From DASRDZ01 sp035569495 (GTDB taxonomy: Bacteria; Chloroflexota; Dormibacteria; Aeolococcales; Aeolococcaceae), in assembly GCA_035569495.1 (NCBI GenBank), contig DATMMX010000038.1, positions 62,001-126,000 on the forward strand: 64,000 bases of DNA, read 5' to 3'. A program made the translations under genes and the position numbers. Positions 9,549-17,817 of this stretch are shown here, piece after piece. The notes below the pieces were generated by a model, which did no database searches, was not told where the DNA came from, and worked only from the letters and a program-made list of their open reading frames with translations. The stretch's first letter is position 1. Each line of letters starts with the position of its first letter.

Positions 9549-10235
9549 CTATGCCTTGCGCCGCCTCGCGGCCAGGGCCACACCACCGCCACCGAGCACC
9601 ACGCCGGCCACCAGGGCGACGATGCCGATGACCATCGCGCGGTTGGCCGCACTCGACGCGTCATCGGCCGCCTTCTGCGCCGTGGCCACACGCGAACCGG
9701 TCTGGGTCAGCTTGGTCGACAGCGCCGTGGTCGGCGGCAGCTTGACGGGGAACTGGTCGTCGCTCGGCTCGGTGACCACCGCGAAGGTCTTGTCGGACGC
9801 GGTGATGGTCTGGTCCACCGCGGTGCCGTGCACGTCGCCGGTGATGTGGAAGGTGTAGGCGCCGACCACGGTGGGGATGAGCGGCACGTTGTAGTCGCCG
9901 GGGGTGCCCAGGCCGGTGTCGGGGTCGAAGCCCGGGGCGAGGTCCTTGGTGTCGCTCTTCTGGCTGCCGATGGTCACCTGCGCCTTGAGGGCGCCCGCCT
10001 GGAGGTCGTTGACCGCCTTGCCGGAGGCGTCGGTGACGATCACCTCGACGGCGTTGGCGAAGCCGACGTAGGTGGGCTCGTTGGCCCAGCCGATGGCCAG
10101 CGTGTAGGGGCCGATGGTCTTGACGGCGTGCGCCGACGCGGGCAGCACGATGGCGGTGGCGAGCGTTGCGCCGCCCGCGATGGCGATGGTGCGGCGAAGC
10201 AGGGCCGCGCGACGGCGGCCGGAGGTGGCTTGCAC
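9549..10235 (-). CDS. Secreted, C-terminally membrane-anchored protein of the copper operon
   Basis: A 228-aa protein. The start is taken as GTG 10235 because GAGGAG lies nine bases upstream; the open frame upstream lacks signals. It has a signal peptide ending ASAHA, a beta-rich domain (GPYTLAIGWANEPTYVGFAN, then VEVIVTDASGK), a Ser/Ala-rich helix and a C-terminal membrane helix with RRRKA. It is reminiscent of the secreted partners encoded next to CopC/YcnJ genes, but I could not match the YcnI metal-binding residues, so I leave it unnamed. It probably acts at the outer face of the membrane with the downstream CopC-CopD protein. Confidence 0.75.
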   Translation of the reverse strand: MQATSGRRRAALLRRTIAIAGGATLATAIVLPASAHAVKTIGPYTLAIGWANEPTYVGFANAVEVIVTDASGKAVNDLQAGALKAQVTIGSQKSDTKDLAPGFDPDTGLGTPGDYNVPLIPTVVGAYTFHITGDVHGTAVDQTITASDKTFAVVTEPSDDQFPVKLPPTTALSTKLTQTGSRVATAQKAADDASSAANRAMVIGIVALVAGVVLGGGGVALAARRRKA

Positions 10236-10307
10236 TTGTTTGTGCTCCTCGTGTCCAAAACTGACGAATGCGGCGCGCGCGCACACGCGCACGCCGCCGG
10301 GCGGATG

Positions 10308-11051
10308 TCAGGCGGAGACGGGCACGGGCGGGGGGCGGCACCACAGCCGCCCGAAGCGGTCGAGGGGCAGCGGCCCGGCCACCACGGCGCCGGGCAGCAG
10401 CGGGCGCAGCGAGCCGAGACGGTCGAGCAGGAGGCGGAGCAGCAGGGTCGCCCGCTCCACCAGCACGGCGCGGCGGCGCAGCAGGCGTCGCGCCAGCGCC
10501 ACCGCGGCGCAGAGCAGCAGGGCGACGCCCGCGTGCACCAGCGGCGCCAGCGCGTGCACGCCGGTGATGGCGCCGAGCCCCGGCGCGGGCGCGCCGCCGA
10601 CCGCGGCCTCGACGTTCTCCTGGAACAGGTACAGGCCGATCTGCAGCGCGGTCAGCGGCAGCCACCAGGTCGCCAGCAGCCTCGTGGCCGAGCGCGGCCC
10701 GGTGGCCAGGGCGCCGGCGCGCTGAGCACGTCGCGGCGCCTCGGAAGCGCCTCGCCGGCCCCGCAGGGCAGCGGCAACCGCGAGGCGCACCCCGGCGAGC
10801 TGCCGCCCCAGGCCGAGCCAGAGGCGCACGCCGCGCACCGCCCCGGCCGCCGCCGCCAGGGCGAGCAGCATGCCGACAGGCAGCATGTAGACGTGCAGCG
10901 AGCGCAGCATCACGTCGCCGAGCCCGGCGACGCCGCCGACGCGCGCGTACTCGAGGGTGTGGCCCAGCCACAGGCCGACCAGCGCCAGCAGGACACCGCC
11001 GGACGCGGCCAGCCGGAGCCGCCGGGGCGATCGGGCCACGGGCGCGGTCAT
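10308..11051 (-). CDS. Multi-pass membrane protein, unknown function
   Basis: A 247-aa protein with about five hydrophobic helices and an Arg-rich loop between the second and third. No catalytic motif recognised. It is the first gene of the minus-strand operon that includes the CopC-CopD protein. The start ATG 11051 is preceded by TATGCT (11060-11065 on the complementary strand) with an 8-base gap and no ribosome-binding site, so the operon mRNA probably begins at or next to the AUG. The open frame upstream of this ATG is a shadow of the gene on the other strand. Confidence 0.72.
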   Translation of the reverse strand: MTAPVARSPRRLRLAASGGVLLALVGLWLGHTLEYARVGGVAGLGDVMLRSLHVYMLPVGMLLALAAAAGAVRGVRLWLGLGRQLAGVRLAVAAALRGRRGASEAPRRAQRAGALATGPRSATRLLATWWLPLTALQIGLYLFQENVEAAVGGAPAPGLGAITGVHALAPLVHAGVALLLCAAVALARRLLRRRAVLVERATLLLRLLLDRLGSLRPLLPGAVVAGPLPLDRFGRLWCRPPPVPVSA

Positions 11052-11159
11052 CGCGGGGAAGCATACCCGTGCGGCCGGGACACCGCCGTCACCGAGCGCC
11101 GTATCCTGCCGTGGGGCCGATGCCCCAATCACGCTGAGGACTCCTAGGTTCCCTTGCCC

Positions 11160-12050
11160 ATGCCGTCCCCCCGCCTGCGCCGCCCCGCCCTGCTCGCCCT
11201 GCTCGGGGTGCTGGCCACTGCCTGCGGCGGCGCCACGGCCGGCGGCGGCGCCCAGAGCGGCAGTGGCGACCTCACCGTCGCCCCGCAGAACTCGACGCTG
11301 CTGGTCGGCGTGAACCGCATCAGCATCGCCCTCATCGACGCCCAGCAGCAGCCGGTGAACAACGCCACCGTCAGCCTGGAGATCGACAGCAACGGCACGC
11401 GCGTCGCCACCCGCCCGCTGCAGTGGATCGGGCCCAACTACGACAACAAGCCCGTCTACAACGGCACCGCCAGCTTCGCGCAGAGCGGCACCTACACCCT
11501 GGTCGCCCACGCCACCATGCCCGACGGCAGCGCGAAAACCGGCAAAGCGGACGTCAGCGTCACCACGCACTCGCCGGAGCTGCCGGTGTCGTTCCAGCCG
11601 CCCGCGGTGTCGCAGCGCATCATCACCGACCCCAACACCAAGCCGAGCGACGTCGACAGCGGCGTCCCGCCCGACGACTGGCACACCACCACCATCGCCC
11701 AGGGCCTGGCCCAGCACCGGCCGATGCTGCTCTACTTCGGCGAGCCGGGCTTCTGCATGACCGCGGTGTGCGGCCCGGTGGTGAACGTGCTCAAGCAGCT
11801 CTGCACCACGTACTGCGACCGCCTGCTCTTCGAGCACATCGAGGTGCGCACGCCGCCGGGCGCGCAGGGACCGTTCAACCCCGCGTACATCGCCTTCGGG
11901 TTGACCAGCGAGCCGTGGATCTACTTCGTCAACGCCTCGGGCGTGGTCGCCGACCGCTTCGAGGGACCGGTCACCATCGACGAGCTCAGGGGCGCCGCCG
12001 ACGGCACCCTGGCGGGACGCGTGCCCGCCGTGGACGTGGCCGCCGGGTGA
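11160..12050 (+). CDS. Thioredoxin-fold lipoprotein with Ig-like N-domain
   Basis: A 296-aa lipoprotein (lipobox LATAC). Residues of roughly 35-140 form an Ig-like beta domain (DLTVAPQNSTLLVGVNRIS). The C-terminal half (TIAQGLAQHRPMLLYFGEPG, then FCMTAVC) looks like a thioredoxin fold with a CMTAVC pair instead of the usual CxxC and more cysteines nearby (LCTTYC). It probably handles thiols or copper outside the membrane. ATG 11160 was chosen; TTG 11154 is in frame. Its stop overlaps the GTG start of the SCO1-TlpA protein, so the two are likely coupled partners. Confidence 0.78.
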   Translation: MPSPRLRRPALLALLGVLATACGGATAGGGAQSGSGDLTVAPQNSTLLVGVNRISIALIDAQQQPVNNATVSLEIDSNGTRVATRPLQWIGPNYDNKPVYNGTASFAQSGTYTLVAHATMPDGSAKTGKADVSVTTHSPELPVSFQPPAVSQRIITDPNTKPSDVDSGVPPDDWHTTTIAQGLAQHRPMLLYFGEPGFCMTAVCGPVVNVLKQLCTTYCDRLLFEHIEVRTPPGAQGPFNPAYIAFGLTSEPWIYFVNASGVVADRFEGPVTIDELRGAADGTLAGRVPAVDVAAG

Positions 12051-13603
12051 GCGCCGCCGAGGGCGACACTCAGCCCCGGCCGGCGCGCCGCAGGCTCAGC
12101 CGGCAGCGACTGCTGATCGGCGTGCTCACCCTGGCGGCCGCGGCCACGGGCGGGACCGCGCTGGCGACACGGCTCACCGCCTCCTCGCCCTCGCTGCCCG
12201 ACGTCGCCCTGGTGGCGACCACCCCCGCGACGCTGGGCACCGCGCAGCAGGTCTCCGACGTGCGCCTCAGCAACGCCCGCGGCGACGCCGTGCCACTGCT
12301 CGGCGGCGCCCGCCCCACCTCGATCGCCCCCAGCCTCGCCGACCTCGGCGTCTACAGCGTCGGCGCCGGCGACTACACCGGAGTTACGGCCATAGTCGGC
12401 GGCAACACGCGGACCGCCCGCGCCGCCATCGCCGTGCGCAGCGGGCAGCTCCTCCCCCTCCTGCTGGTGGTCACGCCCGACTCGATCAGCGTCGCCAGCG
12501 GCAACGACGGCGTCAACCACGCGGTGCTCGCCGCCGCCGGGCAGCTCATCCACCCGCCCGACGTCACCTTCGTCGACCAGAACGGCGCCCCCGTCCCGCT
12601 GCGCAGCCTGCACGGCAAGGTGCTGGTGGCCGCCGCGCTCGACACCCACTGCCACGACACTTGCCCGCTCTACACCGCGCTCTGGGCCGACCTGCAGCAC
12701 GTCATCCGCGAGCGCGGCTGGGGCGACCGCGTGGCCATCGCCGAGATCAGCATGGACCCCGAGCGCGACACCCCCGCCGAGCTGCTCGCCTACGCGCACC
12801 TCACCGGCGCCACCTGGCCGCTGCTGCGCGGCGACGTGGCCACCACCTTCCAGTTCTGGCTGTCGCTGCACGCCTCGTACCGCAAGGGCGCGCCGTCCAC
12901 TCCCGCGCCGACCGACTGGTACACCGGCCAGCCCGAGACCTACCACCTCGACCACGACTCGGTTGCGGTCGTCTTCGACCAGAACGGCGACGCCCGCTAC
13001 ATCCTGCAGGGCAACCCGCGCCTCGGCCACGCCCTGCCGCCGGCGCTCGACGCCTTGATGAACCCGGCCAAGAAGGCGCAGGTGGAGCAGACCGCGTCGT
13101 GGTCGCTCACCGACCTGCTCGACCGCGTCGACACCGTGCTCGGCCTGCCCACCGAGGTCGACCGCGGCACCGAGCAGGCGGCGCGCACCGGCGCCCGCGC
13201 GCCCGCGTTCACGTTGAAGGGCCTCGACGGCACGCCCGTGTCGCTCGCTCAGCAGGCCGGCCGTCCCACCGTGGTGACCTTCTGGGCGACGTGGTGCGCG
13301 CCGTGCCGCAAGGACCTGCCCGGGCTCGCGGGCGCCGTCAAGGCGCATCCCGACCTGGTGGTGCTGGCGGTCGACGTCGGCGACGACGCCAACCAGGTGC
13401 GCGACTACCTGCGCTCGGTGCTCGGCGCCGACGCCGGCCGTCTCACCGCATTGCTCGACGACCACTCCACCGGCGCGCGGTACGGCGTGTCAGGGCTGCC
13501 GGTCACGGTGTTCGTCGGCGCCGACGGCATCGTGCAGTCGGTGCGCATCGGCCAGCTCCACGACGACGACCTGACCACCGCGCTGGCGGCGATCGGCGTC
13601 TAG
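12047..13603 (+). CDS. SCO1/SenC-TlpA fusion protein
   Basis: A 518-aa protein. An N-terminal signal anchor (LLIGVLTLAAAATGGTALAT) precedes a beta-rich region, then a SCO1/SenC-like domain with C202-H-D-T-C206, the CxxxC copper motif, and a later His in LDHDSVAVVFDQNG. The C-terminal 130 residues are a TlpA/ResA-type thioredoxin domain with active site W416-C-A-P-C420 (FWATWCAPCRKDLPGL). SCO1 proteins deliver copper to cytochrome c oxidase; TlpA-like proteins keep cysteines reduced for that transfer. Fusing both puts chaperone and reductant in one chain. GTG 12047 overlaps the preceding TGA. The stop shares CTAG with the convergent hydrolase gene. Confidence 0.9.
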   Translation: MSAAEGDTQPRPARRRLSRQRLLIGVLTLAAAATGGTALATRLTASSPSLPDVALVATTPATLGTAQQVSDVRLSNARGDAVPLLGGARPTSIAPSLADLGVYSVGAGDYTGVTAIVGGNTRTARAAIAVRSGQLLPLLLVVTPDSISVASGNDGVNHAVLAAAGQLIHPPDVTFVDQNGAPVPLRSLHGKVLVAAALDTHCHDTCPLYTALWADLQHVIRERGWGDRVAIAEISMDPERDTPAELLAYAHLTGATWPLLRGDVATTFQFWLSLHASYRKGAPSTPAPTDWYTGQPETYHLDHDSVAVVFDQNGDARYILQGNPRLGHALPPALDALMNPAKKAQVEQTASWSLTDLLDRVDTVLGLPTEVDRGTEQAARTGARAPAFTLKGLDGTPVSLAQQAGRPTVVTFWATWCAPCRKDLPGLAGAVKAHPDLVVLAVDVGDDANQVRDYLRSVLGADAGRLTALLDDHSTGARYGVSGLPVTVFVGADGIVQSVRIGQLHDDDLTTALAAIGV

Positions 13604-14640
13604 GAGACCGCTGCGGCGCGTGGTGCCGCGAGGTATGACCGCGCCAGTTCCGCGATGCGCGAGGTCACCTCGCCCGGCGCTTCGAGCTGCAGCATGTGCC
13701 CGGCGCCAGGCAGCTCGACCAACTCGGCAACATCGGGCAGTGTCTGTGCGAGCTTGCGCGCGTGCCACGGCGGGGTCAGCTTGTCGAGCGCGCCGACCAT
13801 GACCACGGTTGGCACCCGCAGCTCGGGCACCGACTCGTAGAGGTCGAGCGAGGACAGCGCACGGCCGAATCCCGCGCGGACCGGCGCGGGACAGCGGGCG
13901 GTGATCTCCTCGGTGAAGGCCACCGCGCCGGGACTGGCGTTGGGACTCAAGGCGACGTAGCGGATGGCGCGGTACGACAGCGGCGTGCTGTGCTGCGGCA
14001 GCTTGAGCGGGAGGTCGAGGGCACGCGGCGCCAGGGCACGGTAGACCCGCGCACCGATGCGAGGCCGCAGCACCAGGAGCTGTTCGAGCAGGTCGCCCAT
14101 GCCGGTGCCGACCAGCATCGCCCCGGCGCAGCGCTCGGCGACCTGCTGGGGATGGCGGCCCGCCCAGGCGACGATGGTCATGCCGCCCATCGAGTGCCCG
14201 ACGACCACGCAGCGCTGCGTGTCAGGAACGGTGGCCTCGATCACCGCGTGCAGGTCGTCGCCAAGCGCGTCCGACGAGTAGTCACCACCGCGCGGCGGCT
14301 CGCTGCGCCCGTGCCCGCGCTGGTCGTAGGCGACGACGCGGAACTCGCCCATCAGGTCGCGGATCTGGTGGTGCCACACCGCGATCTCGTTGGTCCAGCC
14401 GTGCACCAGCACCACCGTGGGCGCGTCGGCCGGGCCGAAGACCTCGGCGTGCAGCACGGTGCCGTCAGCCGAGCGCACCTCGACGCCATCGCCCCGGATC
14501 GGCCGGCTCAGCTCGACGGTGTCGGGGTCGGCGGCGATGCTGCGGGCGTCACGTCGGCGCTGCACCTCCCAGGCGGCGGCGCTGAGCGCCAGCGCCCCGG
14601 CGGCGCCCAGGGCGCGGCGGACGGTCCTCGAAGCCGGCAT
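13600..14640 (-). CDS. Alpha/beta hydrolase
   Basis: A 346-aa protein with a short N-terminal hydrophobic segment (ALGAAGALALSAAAW). The hydrolase fold is clear: oxyanion region LVHGWTNE, DQRGHGRS, nucleophile elbow GHSMGG, acidic residue in VGALDKLTPPWH and catalytic histidine in GAGHMLQLE. The substrate cannot be told from sequence; the family includes esterases, lipases and haloperoxidase-like enzymes. The N-terminus suggests membrane association or export. Its TAG overlaps the stop of the SCO1-TlpA gene within CTAG. Confidence 0.88.
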   Translation of the reverse strand: MPASRTVRRALGAAGALALSAAAWEVQRRRDARSIAADPDTVELSRPIRGDGVEVRSADGTVLHAEVFGPADAPTVVLVHGWTNEIAVWHHQIRDLMGEFRVVAYDQRGHGRSEPPRGGDYSSDALGDDLHAVIEATVPDTQRCVVVGHSMGGMTIVAWAGRHPQQVAERCAGAMLVGTGMGDLLEQLLVLRPRIGARVYRALAPRALDLPLKLPQHSTPLSYRAIRYVALSPNASPGAVAFTEEITARCPAPVRAGFGRALSSLDLYESVPELRVPTVVMVGALDKLTPPWHARKLAQTLPDVAELVELPGAGHMLQLEAPGEVTSRIAELARSYLAAPRAAAVS

Positions 14641-14722
14641 GGGACGGCATGATCGCGCACCGTACCCACCCCGCGCCAGCTCACCCGCCCGCGGTGACCG
14701 GGGTGCCGCGCCGCAAGGGCGG

Positions 14723-15628
14723 TCAGGCGGCGGCGGTCGACGTTCCGGCGCGGAAGCCTGACCACCAGCTCACCCGCTCGGCGGCGACGTCGACGGTGGT
14801 GCGCGCCGCGCCGCGCCGCACCACCCGCCCCTCGCCGCGCAGCACCACGCCGCGGAACCCCGAGGGGCGCTCGCTCTCCGAGTTGTGGAAGGTGACGCAG
14901 GCGGGCGCGCGGGTGGCGCCGCTGACCATGTCGAGCGCGGCGGTGGCGACCTGCACGCGGCCGCCAGGGTCGGCGTGGAGCGTGGGCAGGGCGACCGCAC
15001 CGGCCGGTGACGACCAGCCCAGGCTGGCCGACTCGGGCACGTCGAGCGCTGCGTCGACGCCGTCGGGAAGCGCGGCGAGCAATTGGGCCAACGGCGGTAC
15101 GTTCGTGGCGTCGGCACGCGGCTCCCGTGTGCTGGCGCGGTGCCAGCGTCCCCAGCCGTGGACCAGCCGCTCGCCGTCGAGCAGCATGCCCCGCTCCGGC
15201 TCGATGGCCACCAGCACGCGGTCGTAGACGCTGAGGTCGCCGGTGCCGCTGACCACGTCGCGCACGAAGCCACCGAGGAGCAGGCGCGCGTTGCGCAGCG
15301 CGTACGCCGTCGCAGCGCGGGCCACGGGCAGCGAGTTCATGACAATCCCGACCGTTTCCGAAGGCGGCCAGAAGGACAGCACCTCGGCGCGTCCCGACAC
15401 CACCACCGCGCGCGTGCCGCTGCGCACCAGCACGGCGGCGTGGTGGCGGCGGCGCACGGAGCGGACCCGGATGGTGCGTCGCGAGCTGACCACCCAGAGC
15501 CGTCCGCCCGCGGTGGCGAAGGCAGCGGGCGTGATGTGCGGGCCGCGCACCGTGTCGACGGCGACGGCCGCGTAGGGCTGCGAGTTGAGCACGGTGGCGA
15601 CGTCGGGACGGTCGAGGGGCGAAGCCAT
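14723..15628 (-). CDS. Pyridoxamine 5'-phosphate oxidase-fold protein
   Basis: A 301-aa protein. The N-terminal third resembles the PNPOx-like split barrel that binds flavin or F420 (ATVLNSQPYAAVAVDTVRG, AFATAGGRLWVVSSRRTIRV); the C-terminal part seems to be a second, more divergent barrel (FHNSESERPSGFRGVVLRGE). It is probably a flavin-dependent or heme-related redox protein in the cytosol; its reaction is unknown. The ATG at 15628 has TAGACT (15635-15640 on the complementary strand) with a 6-base gap, so the mRNA is likely leaderless. Confidence 0.72.
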   Translation of the reverse strand: MASPLDRPDVATVLNSQPYAAVAVDTVRGPHITPAAFATAGGRLWVVSSRRTIRVRSVRRRHHAAVLVRSGTRAVVVSGRAEVLSFWPPSETVGIVMNSLPVARAATAYALRNARLLLGGFVRDVVSGTGDLSVYDRVLVAIEPERGMLLDGERLVHGWGRWHRASTREPRADATNVPPLAQLLAALPDGVDAALDVPESASLGWSSPAGAVALPTLHADPGGRVQVATAALDMVSGATRAPACVTFHNSESERPSGFRGVVLRGEGRVVRRGAARTTVDVAAERVSWWSGFRAGTSTAAA

Positions 15629-15682
15629 GTGCGTAGTCTAACGCAACGCGTCATAGCGCGTCAGACGGCGCGAAGAAACCTG

Positions 15683-15711
15683 TTGCCTCGGGCGCCCCGG
15701 GTGGCTACACT
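15683..15711 (+). promoter_or_regulatory. Sigma-70-type promoter for the GNAT gene
   Basis: TTGCCT (15683-15688) and TACACT (15706-15711) are separated by exactly 17 bases, the ideal spacing for a housekeeping promoter. Transcription would run rightward into the GNAT gene with a leader of about 120 bases. Confidence 0.6.
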
Positions 15712-15839
15712 CGCCACGCGGCCGCACTCCTTCCCCATTTGCCCCCGTGTCCCCGGTCTGCCCTTCCCCACGACCGCGTGCGCCTTGGAGCTTCCCGACG
15801 GAGGGACCACGTGCCCACATCGAGGCCGGAGCGATTCCC

Positions 15840-16343
15840 GTGCTGACGGTCAGCGGACCGTCCCTCGCGCCCGTCGAGCTGCGCCCCGCCGGGGACGCCG
15901 ACGGCGCCTTCCTGTTCGAGGTCTATGCCTCCTCGCGGCGTGACCCGCTGGCCCCGCTGGGCTGGGACCGGCCCACCGTGGACGCCTTCCTGCGTACCCA
16001 GTTCGAGGCCGAGGAGCGCGACTGGCGGCATCACCAGCCCGGCGCGCAGTGCTGCGTGGTGCTCCGCGGCGGCGTGCCCGTGGGCCGTCTCTACCTGGCG
16101 CGCACCGATCAGGAGCTGCGGGTCATGGACATCGCCCTGCTCCCCGAGCACCGCGGCCACGGCATCGGCACCGCGCTGCTGCAGCAACTGCTCGACGAGG
16201 CGACGCGGACGCGGCGCACCGTGCGCGCCAATGTCGAGCGGTCCAGCCCGGCGGTGCGGCTCTACCGCCGCCTGGGCTTCCTCCACGCCGCCACGCGCGG
16301 TGCGTCCTGGCTCATGGAGTGGACGCCGCGGGCCGCCGCCTGA
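15840..16343 (+). CDS. GNAT family N-acetyltransferase
   Basis: A 167-aa GNAT protein. It shows the acetyl-CoA binding pattern: VMDIALLPEHRGHGIGTAL with the R-G-x-G-x-G/A loop, then a C-terminal SPAVRLYRRLGF motif. It transfers an acetyl group to an unknown amine. I chose GTG 15840 with GGAG nine bases upstream; the frame is open to 15747, but that part has atypical composition. A clear promoter lies at 15683-15711. Confidence 0.85.
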   Translation: MLTVSGPSLAPVELRPAGDADGAFLFEVYASSRRDPLAPLGWDRPTVDAFLRTQFEAEERDWRHHQPGAQCCVVLRGGVPVGRLYLARTDQELRVMDIALLPEHRGHGIGTALLQQLLDEATRTRRTVRANVERSSPAVRLYRRLGFLHAATRGASWLMEWTPRAAA

Positions 16344-16448
16344 CAGGGCGCGGCTCGGGCGGGGTGGTTGGGGGTGGCGCGGCGGGCGCGGAGTTGTGGG
16401 ACGCGCCGGCGGCGCGCGCCACCCCCGGGGCAGGGGATGTCGAGGTGA

Positions 16449-16556
16449 CTACTGCGTCGGCGGCAGCACGCCCGCGGAGGCGGTGGCGGTGGCGGCCAGC
16501 AGGCTGAGGGCGAAGGCGACGGCGATGGCGACGGGGTTGCGAAGGAAGCGGCGCAT
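16449..16556 (-). CDS. Small membrane or secreted peptide, 35 aa
   Basis: Short reading frame starting MRRFLRNPVAIAVAFALSLL and ending VLPPTQ. It has a positively charged N-terminus, one hydrophobic helix and an Ala-Ser-Ala site, so it looks like a tiny single-pass protein or a very short secreted peptide. GGAGAG lies 10-15 bases before the ATG at 16556, and a TAGTCT box (16611-16616, complementary strand) could be its -10. No family recognised. The N-terminus resembles those of many actinobacterial exported proteins. Confidence 0.5.
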   Translation of the reverse strand: MRRFLRNPVAIAVAFALSLLAATATASAGVLPPTQ

Positions 16557-16649
16557 TGTGGTGTCTCTCTCCAGGAACGGTCTGTTCGCGGCGGGGCGAA
16601 CGGCTCGATCAGACTAGGAGGCGACTGTCCCCCGCGCCGTCCTGTTCCT

Positions 16650-16725
16650 GTCACATATGTCACGTTCTCGGATCGCGGCTGCTCGGCAAATGACAGCGCC
16701 GGCAACGGGCTGTCACGGGCGTGAC
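16650..16725. promoter_or_regulatory. GTCAC/GTGAC operator-like cluster
   Basis: The intergenic stretch 16557-16827 holds a direct pair GTCAC-ATAT-GTCAC (16650-16663) and a perfect inverted pair GTCAC-GGGC-GTGAC (16712-16725). Such a cluster between two minus-strand genes looks like a regulator-binding site for the 35-aa ORF. Which protein binds is unknown. I see no other gene in this stretch. Confidence 0.35.
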
Positions 16726-16827
16726 GCGGACCACCTGGTCAAGACGTTCGGCGTAACGAGCGCGCAACGGAAGTCGGCACCCGATTGTTGTCGGCGATTG
16801 CGGCGGGAACTCGAGGCGCGGCGCCGC

Positions 16828-17817
16828 TCAGGCGGTGGCGGGGGCCTCCGCGCGGGGTCCGAAGCGGCGCACCGCCCAGGCCACCGCGCCCACCAGCCCG
16901 GCGTCGGTGCCCAGCGCGGCGGGCACGAAGCGGCAGCGTGCCAGCGGCGCGGCGAAGGCGATCTCGCGCACCCCGGCGTGGAGCGGGGCGAAGAGCAGGT
17001 CGCCGGCGTTGATCAGCCCGCCGCCGACCACCACCACCTCGGGGCTGAGCAGGTTGAGCATGCCGCCCAGGGCGAGGCCGAGGGCCCGGCCGGCCTCGGC
17101 ATAGAGCCGCACCGACAGCGCGTCGCCCTGCTCGGCGGCGTCGGCGACGGCGCGCGCGTCGAGCAGCTCGGGCGCCAGCGACGACAGGCTCGACGCCCCC
17201 CCCGCCGCCAGCAGCTCGCGGGCGCGCCGGGCGATCGCGGTGCCCGAGGCGGTGCCCTCCAGGCAGCCGCGGTGTCCCTGTCCGCAGGGCGGTCCATCCG
17301 GTGTGTAGATGGTGTGGCCGATCTCCCCCGCCGTCCCCGCCGCGCCGCCGTAGAGCTCGCCGTCGGAGACGATGGCGCCGCCCACCCCGGTGGACACGGT
17401 GACGAAGAGCACGAAGCGCGCCCGCAGCGCCGCGCCCGCGATCCACTCCGCGAAGCCGGCCAGCCGGGCGTCGTTCTGGATGGCCACCGGGCAGCCGAGG
17501 CGCTGCTGCAGCATGGCCTGGGCGGGCATGTCCTGCCAGCCGTGCAGGTTGGGCGTGGTGTAGACGACGCCCGCCACCGGGTCGAGCGGCCCGGGGATGC
17601 CGATGGCCACGCCCGCCGGGGTGACGCCGCCGGTGGCCTCGCGCACCGCCGCGGCGATGACGTCGAGCACCGCCGCGGGCGGGCCCGCCGCCGGGGTGGC
17701 GCGGCGCACCGGAATGGTGTGGGTCGCCTCGCCGGTGGCCACCGCGGCGCGCACCAGGGTGCCACCGAGGTCGACGCCGACCAGCGGCGGGCCGGCCGGT
17801 CCCCCTGCCTGGGTCAC
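16828..17817 (-). CDS. ROK family sugar kinase (glucokinase-like)
   Basis: A 329-aa ROK protein: N-terminal ATP-binding VGVDLGGTLVRAAV, sugar-binding GIPGPLDP and QNDARLAGFAEW, GTAGEIGH, then the ROK signature CGQGHRGCLEG. In the usual zinc site (Cys-x-Cys-G-x-x-G-Cys) the middle Cys is Gln here. It probably phosphorylates glucose to glucose 6-phosphate for the glucose-6-phosphate dehydrogenase encoded just upstream in the same operon; the GTG start overlaps that gene's TGA. The absence of a helix-turn-helix domain argues for an enzyme rather than a ROK repressor. Confidence 0.88.
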   Translation of the reverse strand: MTQAGGPAGPPLVGVDLGGTLVRAAVATGEATHTIPVRRATPAAGPPAAVLDVIAAAVREATGGVTPAGVAIGIPGPLDPVAGVVYTTPNLHGWQDMPAQAMLQQRLGCPVAIQNDARLAGFAEWIAGAALRARFVLFVTVSTGVGGAIVSDGELYGGAAGTAGEIGHTIYTPDGPPCGQGHRGCLEGTASGTAIARRARELLAAGGASSLSSLAPELLDARAVADAAEQGDALSVRLYAEAGRALGLALGGMLNLLSPEVVVVGGGLINAGDLLFAPLHAGVREIAFAAPLARCRFVPAALGTDAGLVGAVAWAVRRFGPRAEAPATA

